A DNA stretch of 63,333 nt from Pseudomonadota bacterium (GTDB taxonomy: Bacteria > Pseudomonadota > Gammaproteobacteria > Ga0077536). The notes under the pieces are model-generated. The model ran no database searches and was not told the DNA's origin. It saw only the letters and a list, made by a program, of their open reading frames with translations. The stretch spans positions 1-63,333 of the forward strand of contig JABISZ010000014.1 in NCBI GenBank assembly GCA_018668255.1, given 5' to 3'. The translations under genes and the position numbers were made by a program. Of the stretch, positions 32,618-42,513 are shown piece after piece; the first letter of the stretch is position 1; each line of letters starts with the position of its first letter.

Positions 32618-33397
32618 TCATGTGAAAGGGTAACGAATAAGCCCTATAAATCTTTTGTCTTCTACACTCATTTTGTCCACACCGAAAGTCAAGTCCTTAG
32701 CCTTAATGTTCGAGCACCCTTGATAAGTACGGAATATTTTATCCCAGAAAGAAAATATTGTTCCAAAGTTTCTATTGCTTTCAAAAAAATCTATTGAATG
32801 ATGTAGCCAATGTAGATCAGGCGTTATGAAGACTTTGGAAATGATACGTTTGGGGTGCTCCGGAATTTTAATATTACTGTGAGTAATCAAAGAAAAAGCA
32901 CTTAAGAGAGACTCATAAACAATGACCATAAGTGGTGAAGCGCCTAAGAAAAATATGATTAGCCACTTATAGCATAAAGAAAACAATAGTTCGCCAGGGT
33001 GGAAACGAAAGCCTGTAGTCAGATCGACCTTTTCATCAGAGTGATGTACACAGTGATAGCGCCATAGAAAAGGTACCTTATGCATAGCAATATGCTGTAA
33101 ATAAAGAGCCAGATCGAACAGCAAAAAGCATACAACGAACGAGAACATGACCGGAAAATCTATCCAGTGCATGACACCAATCTTATATGTCTCTGCGAAA
33201 ACAGCAGCTCCAATCGCGACCAAAGGAGGAAAAATACGTGTTATCACAATCCCCGCAACTAAAAAAAGATAATTATGCAATCGGCGACGCGAATTCTGAG
33301 AAACAGAACTCCTTAAAGGATAGGTTCTTTCTAATAAAAAACAAACTAGAAAAATCGTGATAAAAAATACAAGGCGAATTGTGGCTTCATTATGCAT
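32618..33397 (-). CDS. sterol desaturase / fatty acid hydroxylase family protein
   Basis: 259-residue membrane protein with hydrophobic segments and the histidine clusters of di-iron membrane hydroxylases: HIAMHK, YHCVHHSDE and LHWLHHS. Such proteins oxidise C-H bonds of lipids, using two irons bound by these histidines. The substrate cannot be told; no sterol pathway is in the window. It converges with plsC and is divergent from hemB. Confidence 0.88.
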   Translation of the reverse strand: MHNEATIRLVFFITIFLVCFLLERTYPLRSSVSQNSRRRLHNYLFLVAGIVITRIFPPLVAIGAAVFAETYKIGVMHWIDFPVMFSFVVCFLLFDLALYLQHIAMHKVPFLWRYHCVHHSDEKVDLTTGFRFHPGELLFSLCYKWLIIFFLGASPLMVIVYESLLSAFSLITHSNIKIPEHPKRIISKVFITPDLHWLHHSIDFFESNRNFGTIFSFWDKIFRTYQGCSNIKAKDLTFGVDKMSVEDKRFIGLIRYPFT

Positions 33398-33506
33398 TTA
33401 GCTTTTCCCCTCAAGGCTTTTTCTTATATTGAGTTCTAAGGGTCAACCAAGTTAACTATGTTATTATTCCTCGAATAATGCATTTGATGGCTGAGAATAA
33501 TTATAG

Positions 33507-34532
<1,026 letters not shown>

Positions 34533-34542
34533 GCAAAAACCT

Positions 34543-35961
34543 CTAACTGTTCAACGCATATTCTTTTATCTTACGGGTCAAAGTATTCCGACCCCAACCA
34601 AGCAGTCGAGCAGCTTCTTGGCGCTTACCAGAAGTCTTTGTTAGAGCTGCCCTTATCAGAATCATCTCAAAACGCGGCATAAGATCGGACATTAATGGAG
34701 AAAAGTCAGTTTGTTCTAGGTGCACTCTAGCCTGGAGCAGAAGAGCGTCCTCCCAAGAAACTAAACTATGCTCATCATCCTCGCGGGCTTGGTCTACTTT
34801 TAGCTCATCAGGAAGGTCGTCTATATCAATCTCATGTGTACTACCCATTACCATTACACGTCGGCAAACATTTTCTAACTGCCTAACATTGCCTGGCCAC
34901 CTGTAACTTTGCATTATTTTAATAGCATCCTTGCTAAAAATTTTCACATTCGTATGCAATTCCGCAGCTATGTTTTTGAAGAAATAGGTGGATAGTTCCT
35001 CTATATCATCTGTCCTGTCTCTTAGAGCTGGTAGCTCTAGGCGAATCACGTTCAACCGATGGAAAAGATCTTCTCGAAACCGACCATTTTCGACTAAGGA
35101 CTCTAGATTTTGGTGGGTTGCAGCTATTACTCGAACATCGACGCTTACGGCCTCGGTCCCTCCTACTCTATAAAATTGCCCGTCGGCTAAGACTCTAAGT
35201 AATCGAGTCTGCAAATCAGAGGGCATATCGCCGATTTCATCCAAAAATAAAGTCCCATTATCCGCCTGTTCAAAACGGCCAATCCTTTTTCCAGTCGCAC
35301 CAGTAAAAGAGCCTTTCTCGTGACCAAATAATTCTGACTCAAGCAGCTCGCTAGGTATTGCTGCAGTATTCAAGGCAATAAAAGACATCCCTGCCCTAGG
35401 ACTATGTCGATGCAGCGCCCTCGCAACGAGCTCTTTTCCCGAACCAGATTCACCTGTAATCATAACCGTCATGTGAGAGTTCGATAGGCGCCCAATGGTT
35501 TTAAATACCTGTTGAATCGCAATACTAGAACCAACAATACCTGAAACCTCCGTGGACGTATTTACAGCAGGCTCTTGATTCGATTTTTCTTCACCTCTCC
35601 TTATTGCTCTTCGGACAATCGAAATGGCATCGTCGATATCAAAAGGCTTAGGCATATACTCAAAAGCACCTCCTTGAAAGGCTGCTACTGCATGATCTAA
35701 ATCACCGTAAGCAGTCATCACAATCACAGGTACCTGAGGAAACTTCTGTTGCAGCGTTTTAAGCAAAGCGAGACCATCCGTACCGGGCATTCTAATGTCA
35801 GTAATGACTACAGCGGGTTGATTTTGCATGAGAGCAGATAACACGGTATCAGCTGTCTCGAAGGTTCGAGTCGAAAAGTCTTCTTTACTCAGTGCGCGCT
35901 CCAGTACCCACCTTATAGCTCGATCATCGTCCACAATCCAAATATCGTCAGACATAATCAT
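34543..35961 (-). CDS. ntrC: nitrogen regulation response regulator NtrC
   Basis: Sigma-54 activator, 472 residues: receiver domain (phosphoacceptor D55 in [10 protein letters not shown]), AAA+ domain with Walker A GESGSGKE (170-177), the sigma-54 contacting GSFTGA (217-222) and Walker B LFLDEIGD (238-245), and a C-terminal Fis-type helix-turn-helix ([20 protein letters not shown]). The start ATG overlaps the ntrB stop. Its likely target, a sigma-54 promoter of glnA, is in this window. Confidence 0.97.
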   Translation of the reverse strand: MIMSDDIWIVDDDRAIRWVLERALSKEDFSTRTFETADTVLSALMQNQPAVVITDIRMPGTDGLALLKTLQQKFPQVPVIVMTAYGDLDHAVAAFQGGAFEYMPKPFDIDDAISIVRRAIRRGEEKSNQEPAVNTSTEVSGIVGSSIAIQQVFKTIGRLSNSHMTVMITGESGSGKELVARALHRHSPRAGMSFIALNTAAIPSELLESELFGHEKGSFTGATGKRIGRFEQADNGTLFLDEIGDMPSDLQTRLLRVLADGQFYRVGGTEAVSVDVRVIAATHQNLESLVENGRFREDLFHRLNVIRLELPALRDRTDDIEELSTYFFKNIAAELHTNVKIFSKDAIKIMQSYRWPGNVRQLENVCRRVMVMGSTHEIDIDDLPDELKVDQAREDDEHSLVSWEDALLLQARVHLEQTDFSPLMSDLMPRFEMILIRAALTKTSGKRQEAARLLGWGRNTLTRKIKEYALNS

Positions 35962-37040
35962 TTATCCTCTCCTAAAGGAAGCCAAACAGTAAAAATAGTT
36001 TTACCTGGCTCACTTTCAAAACCAATCATCCCGCCCTGCCGCTTTATCATAGACTGGGCAAGTGACAAACCTAATCCGGTGCCCTCAGCGCGACCCGATA
36101 CCAGAGGGTAAAATATACTAGAGCGCAGGTGAGGATCGATTCCAGGCCCGTCATCTATAATTTGGATCGCAAGCACTAATCGATGTAAAACAGATCCAAT
36201 AGTAAATTTTCCTTGTACACGCGTACGCAAAATAATTGTGCCCCCTTCCGAACTGAGCGCCTGGGCAGCATTCCTCATCAAATTCATAAGAGCTTGGATC
36301 AATTTATCTCTATCAGCACTCAAATCCGGTATGCTTGGATCATAATCGTCTTGAATTGATATATCTTCACCATGCTCCGTGGTAACAATCAGTCGGACAT
36401 GCTCTAACACTTCGTGGACGTTAACTTTCGTCATCTCTAAGATAACCAAGGGCTCACCGATTCTATCAACTAATCCACGAAGCCTGTCGGCCTCTCCAAT
36501 AATGACTTGGGTGTATTCTGCAAGGCTCTTGTCCGCTAGTTCTCTCTCCAGTAATTGCGCTGCACCTCTGATACCGCCCAAAGGGTTCTTTACTTCATGG
36601 GCTAGGGCTTGCAACAACGCGCTGGCCGCACTATTTTGCTGTAACAAATCACCATCATGGCGGATGCTCTGTAGTCGCGCGAAATTAAAAATCTCTAACA
36701 GCACAAATGACGGCTCTAGGTCACTAAGCCAAATAGGGGTAAAATTACAGTCTATGAGCAATTTTTCTCGACCCGGAAAACTGAATCTTAGATCTCTTTC
36801 TACAAATGACTTTTCTTCAGTCAGCGCACGAAGCGATGCCTGATGAAGTACCGGCAGAGCGGGAAAGCATTCAGCAAGTAAACGTCCTTTCAGCTTCATT
36901 TCGCTTATAGAAAATAACGCCTGAGCAGCAGCATTCGCCAAGACAATCCGCAGAGATCTATCCAACACGACCACAGCAGTCGATAGTGCATTGAGAAGGT
37001 CTAGTGTCTGTGCGGACTCTTTATTGACTACTTTCGTCAT
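35958..37040 (-). CDS. ntrB: nitrogen regulation sensor histidine kinase NtrB (GlnL)
   Basis: Cytosolic kinase/phosphatase for NtrC under PII control, 360 residues. A PAS domain (about 10-115) is followed by the dimerisation helix with phosphoacceptor H148 in ALAHEVKNPLGGIRGAAQLL, and an HATPase domain with the N box NLMRNAAQAL, DDGPGIDP and GTGLGLSLAQSM. No membrane segment. Coupled to ntrC by an ATGA overlap; separated from glnA by about 200 bp with a terminator. Confidence 0.96.
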   Translation of the reverse strand: MTKVVNKESAQTLDLLNALSTAVVVLDRSLRIVLANAAAQALFSISEMKLKGRLLAECFPALPVLHQASLRALTEEKSFVERDLRFSFPGREKLLIDCNFTPIWLSDLEPSFVLLEIFNFARLQSIRHDGDLLQQNSAASALLQALAHEVKNPLGGIRGAAQLLERELADKSLAEYTQVIIGEADRLRGLVDRIGEPLVILEMTKVNVHEVLEHVRLIVTTEHGEDISIQDDYDPSIPDLSADRDKLIQALMNLMRNAAQALSSEGGTIILRTRVQGKFTIGSVLHRLVLAIQIIDDGPGIDPHLRSSIFYPLVSGRAEGTGLGLSLAQSMIKRQGGMIGFESEPGKTIFTVWLPLGEDK

Positions 37041-37195
37041 ATCGCACTATATTGGTGCACAGAGGCTAGAAAAGTCCAGCACTTCTTCACAATATTCCTT
37101 TTATTCCCTGGCATTTTCCGCCTCTATCTTAAATAAAGCCTTACTAGATATACAAGCAAGAATCAGACCAATTAAGAAATACACGCTCAATAATA

Positions 37196-37220
37196 GAAAA
37201 GCCCCCAACTAGGGGGCTTT
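37196..37220 (-). terminator. intrinsic terminator downstream of glnA
   Basis: A perfect 9-bp stem (AAAGCCCCC at 37198-37206 with GGGGGCTTT at 37212-37220) and a 5-nt loop. On the minus strand the stem ends in four T's, 20 nt after the glnA stop. It separates glnA from ntrBC. Being near-symmetric it could act on both strands. Confidence 0.8.
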
Positions 37221-37241
37221 CAACTTCCGGGAGTATAGCTT

Positions 37242-38669
37242 TTAAAGGCTATAGTACATCTCGAACTCTGCAGGATGAGTCGACATTCTCATAGTCGTTA
37301 CCTCTTCCATTTTCAATGATATATAAGCATCAATTGCATTATCTGAAAAGACGTTTCCGGCCTTTAAAAAGTCTCGGTCACCATCTAGAGCAACTAAAGC
37401 CTCGTGTAAGGAAAAACAAACCGTCGGAATCGCATCGCCGATGGGCAGACCGGTCAATTCATCCGTCTCAACAGAGTACAAATCTTTATCCTGAGGTTCA
37501 CCAGGATGTATTTTATTCTTTATACCATCGAGACCGGCCATCAGCAAAGCTGTAAACGCGAAGTATGGGTTACCAGCGGAGTCAGGAAATCTGACTTCAA
37601 TTCTTCTAGCTTTCTCGCTATCAACCCAAGGTATCCTAACCGAGGCCGACCTATTCCGCGCAGAATACGCTAGGAAAGTTGGTGCCTCGAATCCAGGAAC
37701 TAGTCTCTTGTAGCTATTCGTACTGGCATTGGTGAAAGCGTTAATAGCACGTGCATGTTTTATAATGCCACCAATATAATATAGCGCCGTCTCAGACAGG
37801 TTACCGTATCCATCTCCCGAAAATAGATTTGTTCCGTCTTTACTTATAGATTGATGGACATGCATCCCATTCCCATTATCACCAACTAGTGGCTTAGGCA
37901 TAAAAGTCGCAGTTTTCCCGTAGCCATGGGCTACATTGTGAACACAATATTTAAGTATTTGATTTGCATCGGCTCGTTTTACAAGCGTATCAAATTTAGT
38001 ACCTATCTCACATTGTCCCGCTGTAGCGACCTCATGGTGATGTACTTCAACCTCCACGCCCATTTCTTCCATCACCGAGCACATTGTAGATCTAATGTCA
38101 TGAAGGGAGTCAACTGGAGGAACTGGAAAGTAGCCTCCTTTGACACCAGGACGATGTCCTGTATTACCATCCTCAAATGATTTGTTAGAATTCCAACCAG
38201 CTTCGTCAGAATCGATGCTAAATCCTGAGCCTTTCATCTCGTTTGTCCATTTCACGTCGTCGAAGACAAAAAATTCTGGCTCGGGACCAAAATACGCAGT
38301 ATCTCCGATACCTGACGTGTTTAGATACTCCTCGGCCCTTCTCGCGATTGACCTCGGGCAACGGTCGTACCCCTCTCCAGTTGAAGGCTCAACTACATCG
38401 CATCGAATATTGTAGGTTTTCTCCTCAAAAAAAGGATCCAGCACCCCGGTCGAAGGATCTGGCATCAGAATCATATCTGACTCATTTATGTCTTTCCAAC
38501 CGGCAATAGACGAGCCATCAAACATCTTTCCAGATTTAAAAAAGTCCTCGTCTACCTCATGTGCAGGTACAGTGACATGCTGCTCTTTACCTTTTGTATC
38601 TGTAAATCGGATATCGACGAAACGATAATCCTCATCGCTCAACGTTTTCAGGACACTCTCTACTGACAT
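37242..38669 (-). CDS. glnA: glutamine synthetase, type I
   Basis: Ammonia-assimilating dodecamer, 475 residues from the ATG at 38669, which has GGAGAG upstream; the TTG five codons earlier lies within that ribosome site. Motifs include [10 protein letters not shown] (49-58), the metal-site [10 protein letters not shown] (128-137), the [14 protein letters not shown] stretch (210-223), [16 protein letters not shown] and [10 protein letters not shown]. The adenylylation tyrosine is Y398, but the loop around it reads [12 protein letters not shown] instead of the usual NLYDLPPEE. Driven by a sigma-54 promoter. Confidence 0.97.
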   Translation of the reverse strand: MSVESVLKTLSDEDYRFVDIRFTDTKGKEQHVTVPAHEVDEDFFKSGKMFDGSSIAGWKDINESDMILMPDPSTGVLDPFFEEKTYNIRCDVVEPSTGEGYDRCPRSIARRAEEYLNTSGIGDTAYFGPEPEFFVFDDVKWTNEMKGSGFSIDSDEAGWNSNKSFEDGNTGHRPGVKGGYFPVPPVDSLHDIRSTMCSVMEEMGVEVEVHHHEVATAGQCEIGTKFDTLVKRADANQILKYCVHNVAHGYGKTATFMPKPLVGDNGNGMHVHQSISKDGTNLFSGDGYGNLSETALYYIGGIIKHARAINAFTNASTNSYKRLVPGFEAPTFLAYSARNRSASVRIPWVDSEKARRIEVRFPDSAGNPYFAFTALLMAGLDGIKNKIHPGEPQDKDLYSVETDELTGLPIGDAIPTVCFSLHEALVALDGDRDFLKAGNVFSDNAIDAYISLKMEEVTTMRMSTHPAEFEMYYSL

Positions 38670-38759
38670 TTTATTTCTCTCCAACTAACTACATTAATGT
38701 TTTTAATCTACATTGCACAGAACTGAGTTCATCTATTAACACGCAACACCTAATAAACA

Positions 38760-38775
38760 TGCAAAAATTATGCCA
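38760..38775 (-). promoter_or_regulatory. sigma-54 promoter of glnA
   Basis: Minus-strand sequence TGGCATAATTTTTGCA fits the -24/-12 consensus TGGCAC-N5-TTGCA with the correct GG-to-GC spacing. It is about 90 nt upstream of the glnA start and in the right orientation. ntrBC in the same window supply the activator. Confidence 0.85.
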
Positions 38776-38855
38776 GCATTTATTCGCCATGTGAGCGCAG
38801 AATGAGATTTGTGTGATATTTTTTGCTCCTTAATAGCGCGTATCAAAGGCTCTCA

Positions 38856-38872
38856 TGCGCTATCAAGGTGCA
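38856..38872. promoter_or_regulatory. NtrC-binding site upstream of glnA
   Basis: TGCGCTATCAAGGTGCA matches the NtrC dyad TGCACY-N4-TGGTGCA at all but two defined positions. It is centred about 95 bp upstream of the sigma-54 promoter, right after the lysA stop. A degenerate second copy (GCGCGTATCAAAGG, about 38836-38849) is centred about 22 bp closer to the promoter, i.e. roughly two helical turns away. Confidence 0.65.
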
Positions 38873-38875
38873 CAC

Positions 38876-40147
38876 CTATTCGGATATCAGATATTCCCGT
38901 TCTGTTTTCACCATATCTTCAAAGCTCTGCCTAGCTTTAATTATTTCAAAGGAGTCGTTCTGAACCAACACCTCAGCACATTTAAGTCTAGCATTATAGT
39001 TTGAACCCATCACAGCACCGTATGCTCCTGCATCCAATACACCGATTAAATCTCCCTCGAGGACACTTAATTTTCGTCCTGTTGCCAATGTATCACCAGT
39101 CTCGCACACGGGGCCGACCACATCACATAAAGATGCACCCTCTATCTCAGCTGCGGATTTTTCATCGCAAGTCACTATGTCATGCCAAGCACTATAGAGC
39201 GAAGGTCTCAGGAGATCGTTCATCGCGGCATCTACGATAACGAAACGACTATATGCCGTCTGTTTTACCAACTCTACTCTCGCCAAAAGAATGCCAGTAT
39301 GCCCAACTATGGATCTTCCAGGTTCTAATGCGATCTTAAAGTTAGGAGGGACCACCCCCAGTAAAGCTGACACAAAACTACTGATCTTCGGAGGTTGTTC
39401 GTCGTTATAACTGATACCTAGTCCACCACCCACATCAATTGTTTTGATTTTTATACCTAACGTATCAAGTCCTGACGCCAGCAAAACTATCTGTTTTACT
39501 GCCTCTAATATTGGCTCGACGTCCACTATCTGTGAGCCTATATGACATGCAATACCCGTCGCAGTTATCCAGCGGGACGTCACAATGCGCTTATATAGCT
39601 CAAGAGCGTCCTCGATAGGTACTCCAAACTTGTTGTTTTTAAGACCCGTAGAAATATATGGATGTGTTTTGGGGTCAACATCGGGGTTAACTCTAACGGC
39701 TACGTTTACTGACATCCTGAGTTCAGAAGTAACAGCTTCAATTCTCTCAAATTCCTCCAAAGACTCAATGTTTATAGTACCAATACCGAGTTTAATAGCT
39801 CTTGAAATTTCCTGGACACTTTTCCCCACACCCGAGAAAACCACACGACTTGCCTCCACCCCAACCTCTAGAACTCTCAATAGCTCGCCAATAGAAACTA
39901 CGTCGAAGCTAGAACCTAGTAAATGCAAAGTTTTGATGATGGATAGATTATCGTTCGCTTTAACGGCGTAAAACACTTCGTGCATTCGGTCGCTGAAGGC
40001 ATCGTCGTATTCTAACCAAGCGGCTTCAATCGCTGTCCTGGAATAGACATAACATGGGGTACCAACTTGTCGCGCGATGGCACCTAGGTCAGCTGACTCA
40101 GCATGTAGATTACCATCCTGGTAATTAAAAATTTCGGATTTGTGCAT
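38876..40147 (-). CDS. lysA: diaminopimelate decarboxylase
   Basis: PLP fold-type III enzyme converting meso-DAP to lysine, 423 residues. The cofactor lysine is in FYAVKANDN, with HIGSQI, the glycine-rich DVGGGLGISY, EPGRSIVG and the C-terminal CETGDTLATGRKL and DAGAYGAVMGSNYNAR that close the active site. It follows the small LptM-type lipoprotein gene by 9 nt, the order seen across Pseudomonas and E. coli relatives. Confidence 0.97.
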   Translation of the reverse strand: MHKSEIFNYQDGNLHAESADLGAIARQVGTPCYVYSRTAIEAAWLEYDDAFSDRMHEVFYAVKANDNLSIIKTLHLLGSSFDVVSIGELLRVLEVGVEASRVVFSGVGKSVQEISRAIKLGIGTINIESLEEFERIEAVTSELRMSVNVAVRVNPDVDPKTHPYISTGLKNNKFGVPIEDALELYKRIVTSRWITATGIACHIGSQIVDVEPILEAVKQIVLLASGLDTLGIKIKTIDVGGGLGISYNDEQPPKISSFVSALLGVVPPNFKIALEPGRSIVGHTGILLARVELVKQTAYSRFVIVDAAMNDLLRPSLYSAWHDIVTCDEKSAAEIEGASLCDVVGPVCETGDTLATGRKLSVLEGDLIGVLDAGAYGAVMGSNYNARLKCAEVLVQNDSFEIIKARQSFEDMVKTEREYLISE

Positions 40148-40156
40148 AAGGTAAAT

Positions 40157-40285
40157 CTATTTAGGTTGCTGAACAGCCGAGTCCGGAATAAATAATTCAC
40201 CTTTCTGCCCGCAGCCAACACTAAAACAACTGATGATAAGCATGAATGGCAATAGTGTATATTTTACCGTTAGTTTTTTTTCCAT
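40157..40285 (-). CDS. lptM: LptM-type small lipoprotein
   Basis: 42-residue protein, too short for many gene callers. It has a basic start (MEKKLTVK), a hydrophobic stretch and a lipobox ending at C25, followed directly by GQKGELFIP, the conserved mature N-terminus of the LptM/YifL family (GQKGPLYLP type). LptM helps LptD oxidise and mature in the outer membrane. Its place just upstream of lysA is the conserved one. Confidence 0.88.
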   Translation of the reverse strand: MEKKLTVKYTLLPFMLIISCFSVGCGQKGELFIPDSAVQQPK

Positions 40286-40362
40286 GACAAGGCCTCCAAG
40301 ATTATAGCTATATTAATAGGAAATGAGGCTTTTAGCATGCAAATATTGGTTTCGCCTGTACC

Positions 40363-41865
40363 TTAGGCCCCAGAGCTTCTTCTTCGCTGTTTCCTACGAT
40401 CGCTTGACGCTCTAGTTTCGTCGTATGGTGGTTTGGTAACTTTTGGTAACAAATTTTCTGTGACAGGCTCCACTGGTATTTTGTTCTCGACGTAAGACTC
40501 GATGCTTTCTAGTGAAAAAACATATTCCTCACAAGCAAAACTAATCGCCTCTCCACTCTCTCCCGCTCTCGCGGTCCGACCAATCCGGTGGACATAATCT
40601 TCACAGTTGTGAGGTAGGTCAAAATTAAAAACATGACTCACATCTGGAATATGGAGACCTCTAGCAGCGACATCAGTCGCCACGACTATAGATACAGCCC
40701 CAGATTTAAAATTGCCTATCAAACGCTGACGCTTAGACTGTTCCACATCTCCAGATAAAGCTCTAGCCCGGTAACCATTACTGTTCAGGTACGACACCAC
40801 CAACGCTACTACTCGCTTCGTATTTGCGAAAACTATAGCTCTCCTTGGCTCATGCTGCCTGAGAAGCCCAATCAGCAATCGGATTTTTTCATCAGAACTA
40901 ACGTGATAGAGCAGCTGTGTAACCTTATCTGCAGTCGGGGCCAGAGCTAAAACTTCAACTAGCTCTGGAGTATTCATATACTCGTAACCCAGTTCGTTTA
41001 CTCGGTGAGACAGTGTCGCAGAATAGAGCATGTTTAGTCGCTTTTCTGGCTGCGGCATCCGGCGCAGCAAGAATCGGATGTCTTTGATGAAGCCTAGGTC
41101 AAACATACGGTCAGCTTCATCGAGAACGAGGGCTTGAATCTTATCTAAAGAAAAGACTTCTTGTTTGAAGAAGTCAATGATTCGCCCTGGGGTGCCTATA
41201 ATAATGTCTGCACCGCCTTCCAATACCTTGCGCTGCTTATCGTAATCGACTCCTCCGTATATCAAACCCAGACTAAGTCCGCTATGCCCGCCTAGAGTCA
41301 AAGCATCTTGATGAATTTGAATCGCCAATTCTCTGGTAGGTGCCAGTATTATACCGCGCGGGGCAAATCCGCCACTAGCCCGTTCAACTCGCTCATCACC
41401 CAACAAGATAGTGTTCATCGTAGCCAAGAGGTACGCCGCAGTCTTACCCGTTCCTGTTTGAGCTTGCCCAGCAACATCTCGACCTAGTAACAAAGCTGGC
41501 AAAGATTTCGCCTGGATCGGGGTGCAGAACTCAAACCCAGCGTCCTTCACGCCTTCTAGTAATATCTCCTGAAGACCCAAGCTATCAAATCTTATATCTG
41601 TTACGGCATCACTATTTATTGCCTTGACCGGGCTACTGATCACAGAATCTTTTTTTTGAGTTTGTTTTTTTGAAGGTTGATTAACAGGGGTCTCTTTTTT
41701 TACCTTCGTAAGTCTCTTCCTACGTTTTACGTTCTTACGATCTATGGTTTTAGATTTCCGACCTCCAGATCTGCGTATTTTGGAAATGAAGAACTTCAAT
41801 AGCATTGAAAAAAGGACAACAGAAACGAAGACGATAAGTACTTCTAACAGAGTATATAAATTCAT
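40363..41865 (-). CDS. rhlB: DEAD-box RNA helicase RhlB-like, with N-terminal membrane segment
   Basis: 500 residues. The DEAD-box core starts near residue 93: Q motif FCTPIQAKSLP, Walker A AQTGTGKT (135-142), VLDEADRMFD, SAT and HRIGRTARAG. Divergence from trxA and rho is the E. coli rhlB arrangement. What is unusual is the N-terminus: a hydrophobic stretch of about 23 residues (4-26) followed by a strongly basic linker (30-72). The next in-frame Met after M21 is inside the core, so this extension is not a start-site artefact unless a rare start codon is used. No clear ribosome site precedes the ATG. Confidence 0.85.
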   Translation of the reverse strand: MNLYTLLEVLIVFVSVVLFSMLLKFFISKIRRSGGRKSKTIDRKNVKRRKRLTKVKKETPVNQPSKKQTQKKDSVISSPVKAINSDAVTDIRFDSLGLQEILLEGVKDAGFEFCTPIQAKSLPALLLGRDVAGQAQTGTGKTAAYLLATMNTILLGDERVERASGGFAPRGIILAPTRELAIQIHQDALTLGGHSGLSLGLIYGGVDYDKQRKVLEGGADIIIGTPGRIIDFFKQEVFSLDKIQALVLDEADRMFDLGFIKDIRFLLRRMPQPEKRLNMLYSATLSHRVNELGYEYMNTPELVEVLALAPTADKVTQLLYHVSSDEKIRLLIGLLRQHEPRRAIVFANTKRVVALVVSYLNSNGYRARALSGDVEQSKRQRLIGNFKSGAVSIVVATDVAARGLHIPDVSHVFNFDLPHNCEDYVHRIGRTARAGESGEAISFACEEYVFSLESIESYVENKIPVEPVTENLLPKVTKPPYDETRASSDRRKQRRRSSGA

Positions 41866-41970
41866 ATGGTCAAAATAGCCCTATGCTCGTTTAATTTCGA
41901 GCTTGCATTTTTAATTCAGTTCAGTCGACAATGAGTTATCAAAATAAATTTAAGGAATACTAAAGTTACA

Positions 41971-42297
41971 ATGAGTGACAAAATATTACACGTTACTGAC
42001 GACTCTTTCGACACAGATGTAGTTCAATCCGCGACACCAGTATTAGTCGACTATTGGGCAGAATGGTGCGGACCCTGCAAAATGATTGCACCTATTCTAG
42101 ACGAGGTTGGGCCGGATTACTCTGATAAATTGAAAATAGCAAAGCTAGATGTTGACCAAAATGCTGAAATCGCGCAGAAATATGGGGTTAGAGGCATTCC
42201 GTGTTTGATGATTTTCAAAGATGGAAACGTAGTTGCTACCCAAGTCGGCGCTCTTTCCAAGTCTCAGCTAACAGCCTTTATTGACGCCAACATTTAA
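41971..42297 (+). CDS. trxA: thioredoxin 1
   Basis: 108-residue disulfide reductase with the active site WCGPCK (C33, C36), a [15 protein letters not shown] context, and the cis-proline in RGIPCLMIF. Typical length and fold. Upstream of rho as in many gammaproteobacteria. A 213-bp gap follows, holding the rho leader. Confidence 0.98.
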   Translation: MSDKILHVTDDSFDTDVVQSATPVLVDYWAEWCGPCKMIAPILDEVGPDYSDKLKIAKLDVDQNAEIAQKYGVRGIPCLMIFKDGNVVATQVGALSKSQLTAFIDANI

Positions 42298-42385
42298 GGC
42301 TTAAGAAGCAGTCCTAGGCGATAGAAAATAAGAGGTGTCGCAATAGTAGACTGCGCTTAACCTCCGTGCTATTGTATCTACACGT

Positions 42386-42406
42386 TATCGGGCGACCCGC
42401 CCGATA
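42386..42406 (+). promoter_or_regulatory. stable stem-loop in the rho leader
   Basis: A perfect 9-bp stem, TATCGGGCG (42386-42394) with CGCCCGATA (42398-42406), closed by a 3-nt loop. No U-tract follows, so it is not a standard terminator. Weaker pairings upstream (GCAGTC with GACTGC, CAATAG with CTATTG) suggest a structured leader. Autoregulated attenuation is known for rho in E. coli; its use of this hairpin is inference. Confidence 0.55.
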
Positions 42407-42513
42407 GCTTCCCGTAAGAAAGAAAAGAAACGTTATCCCTGATTGGTGAATCGTCCTTTTTTACAATTCCAATAACTCTAATCACACAAAAAAGCCCACA
42501 AAAATATCTCATG

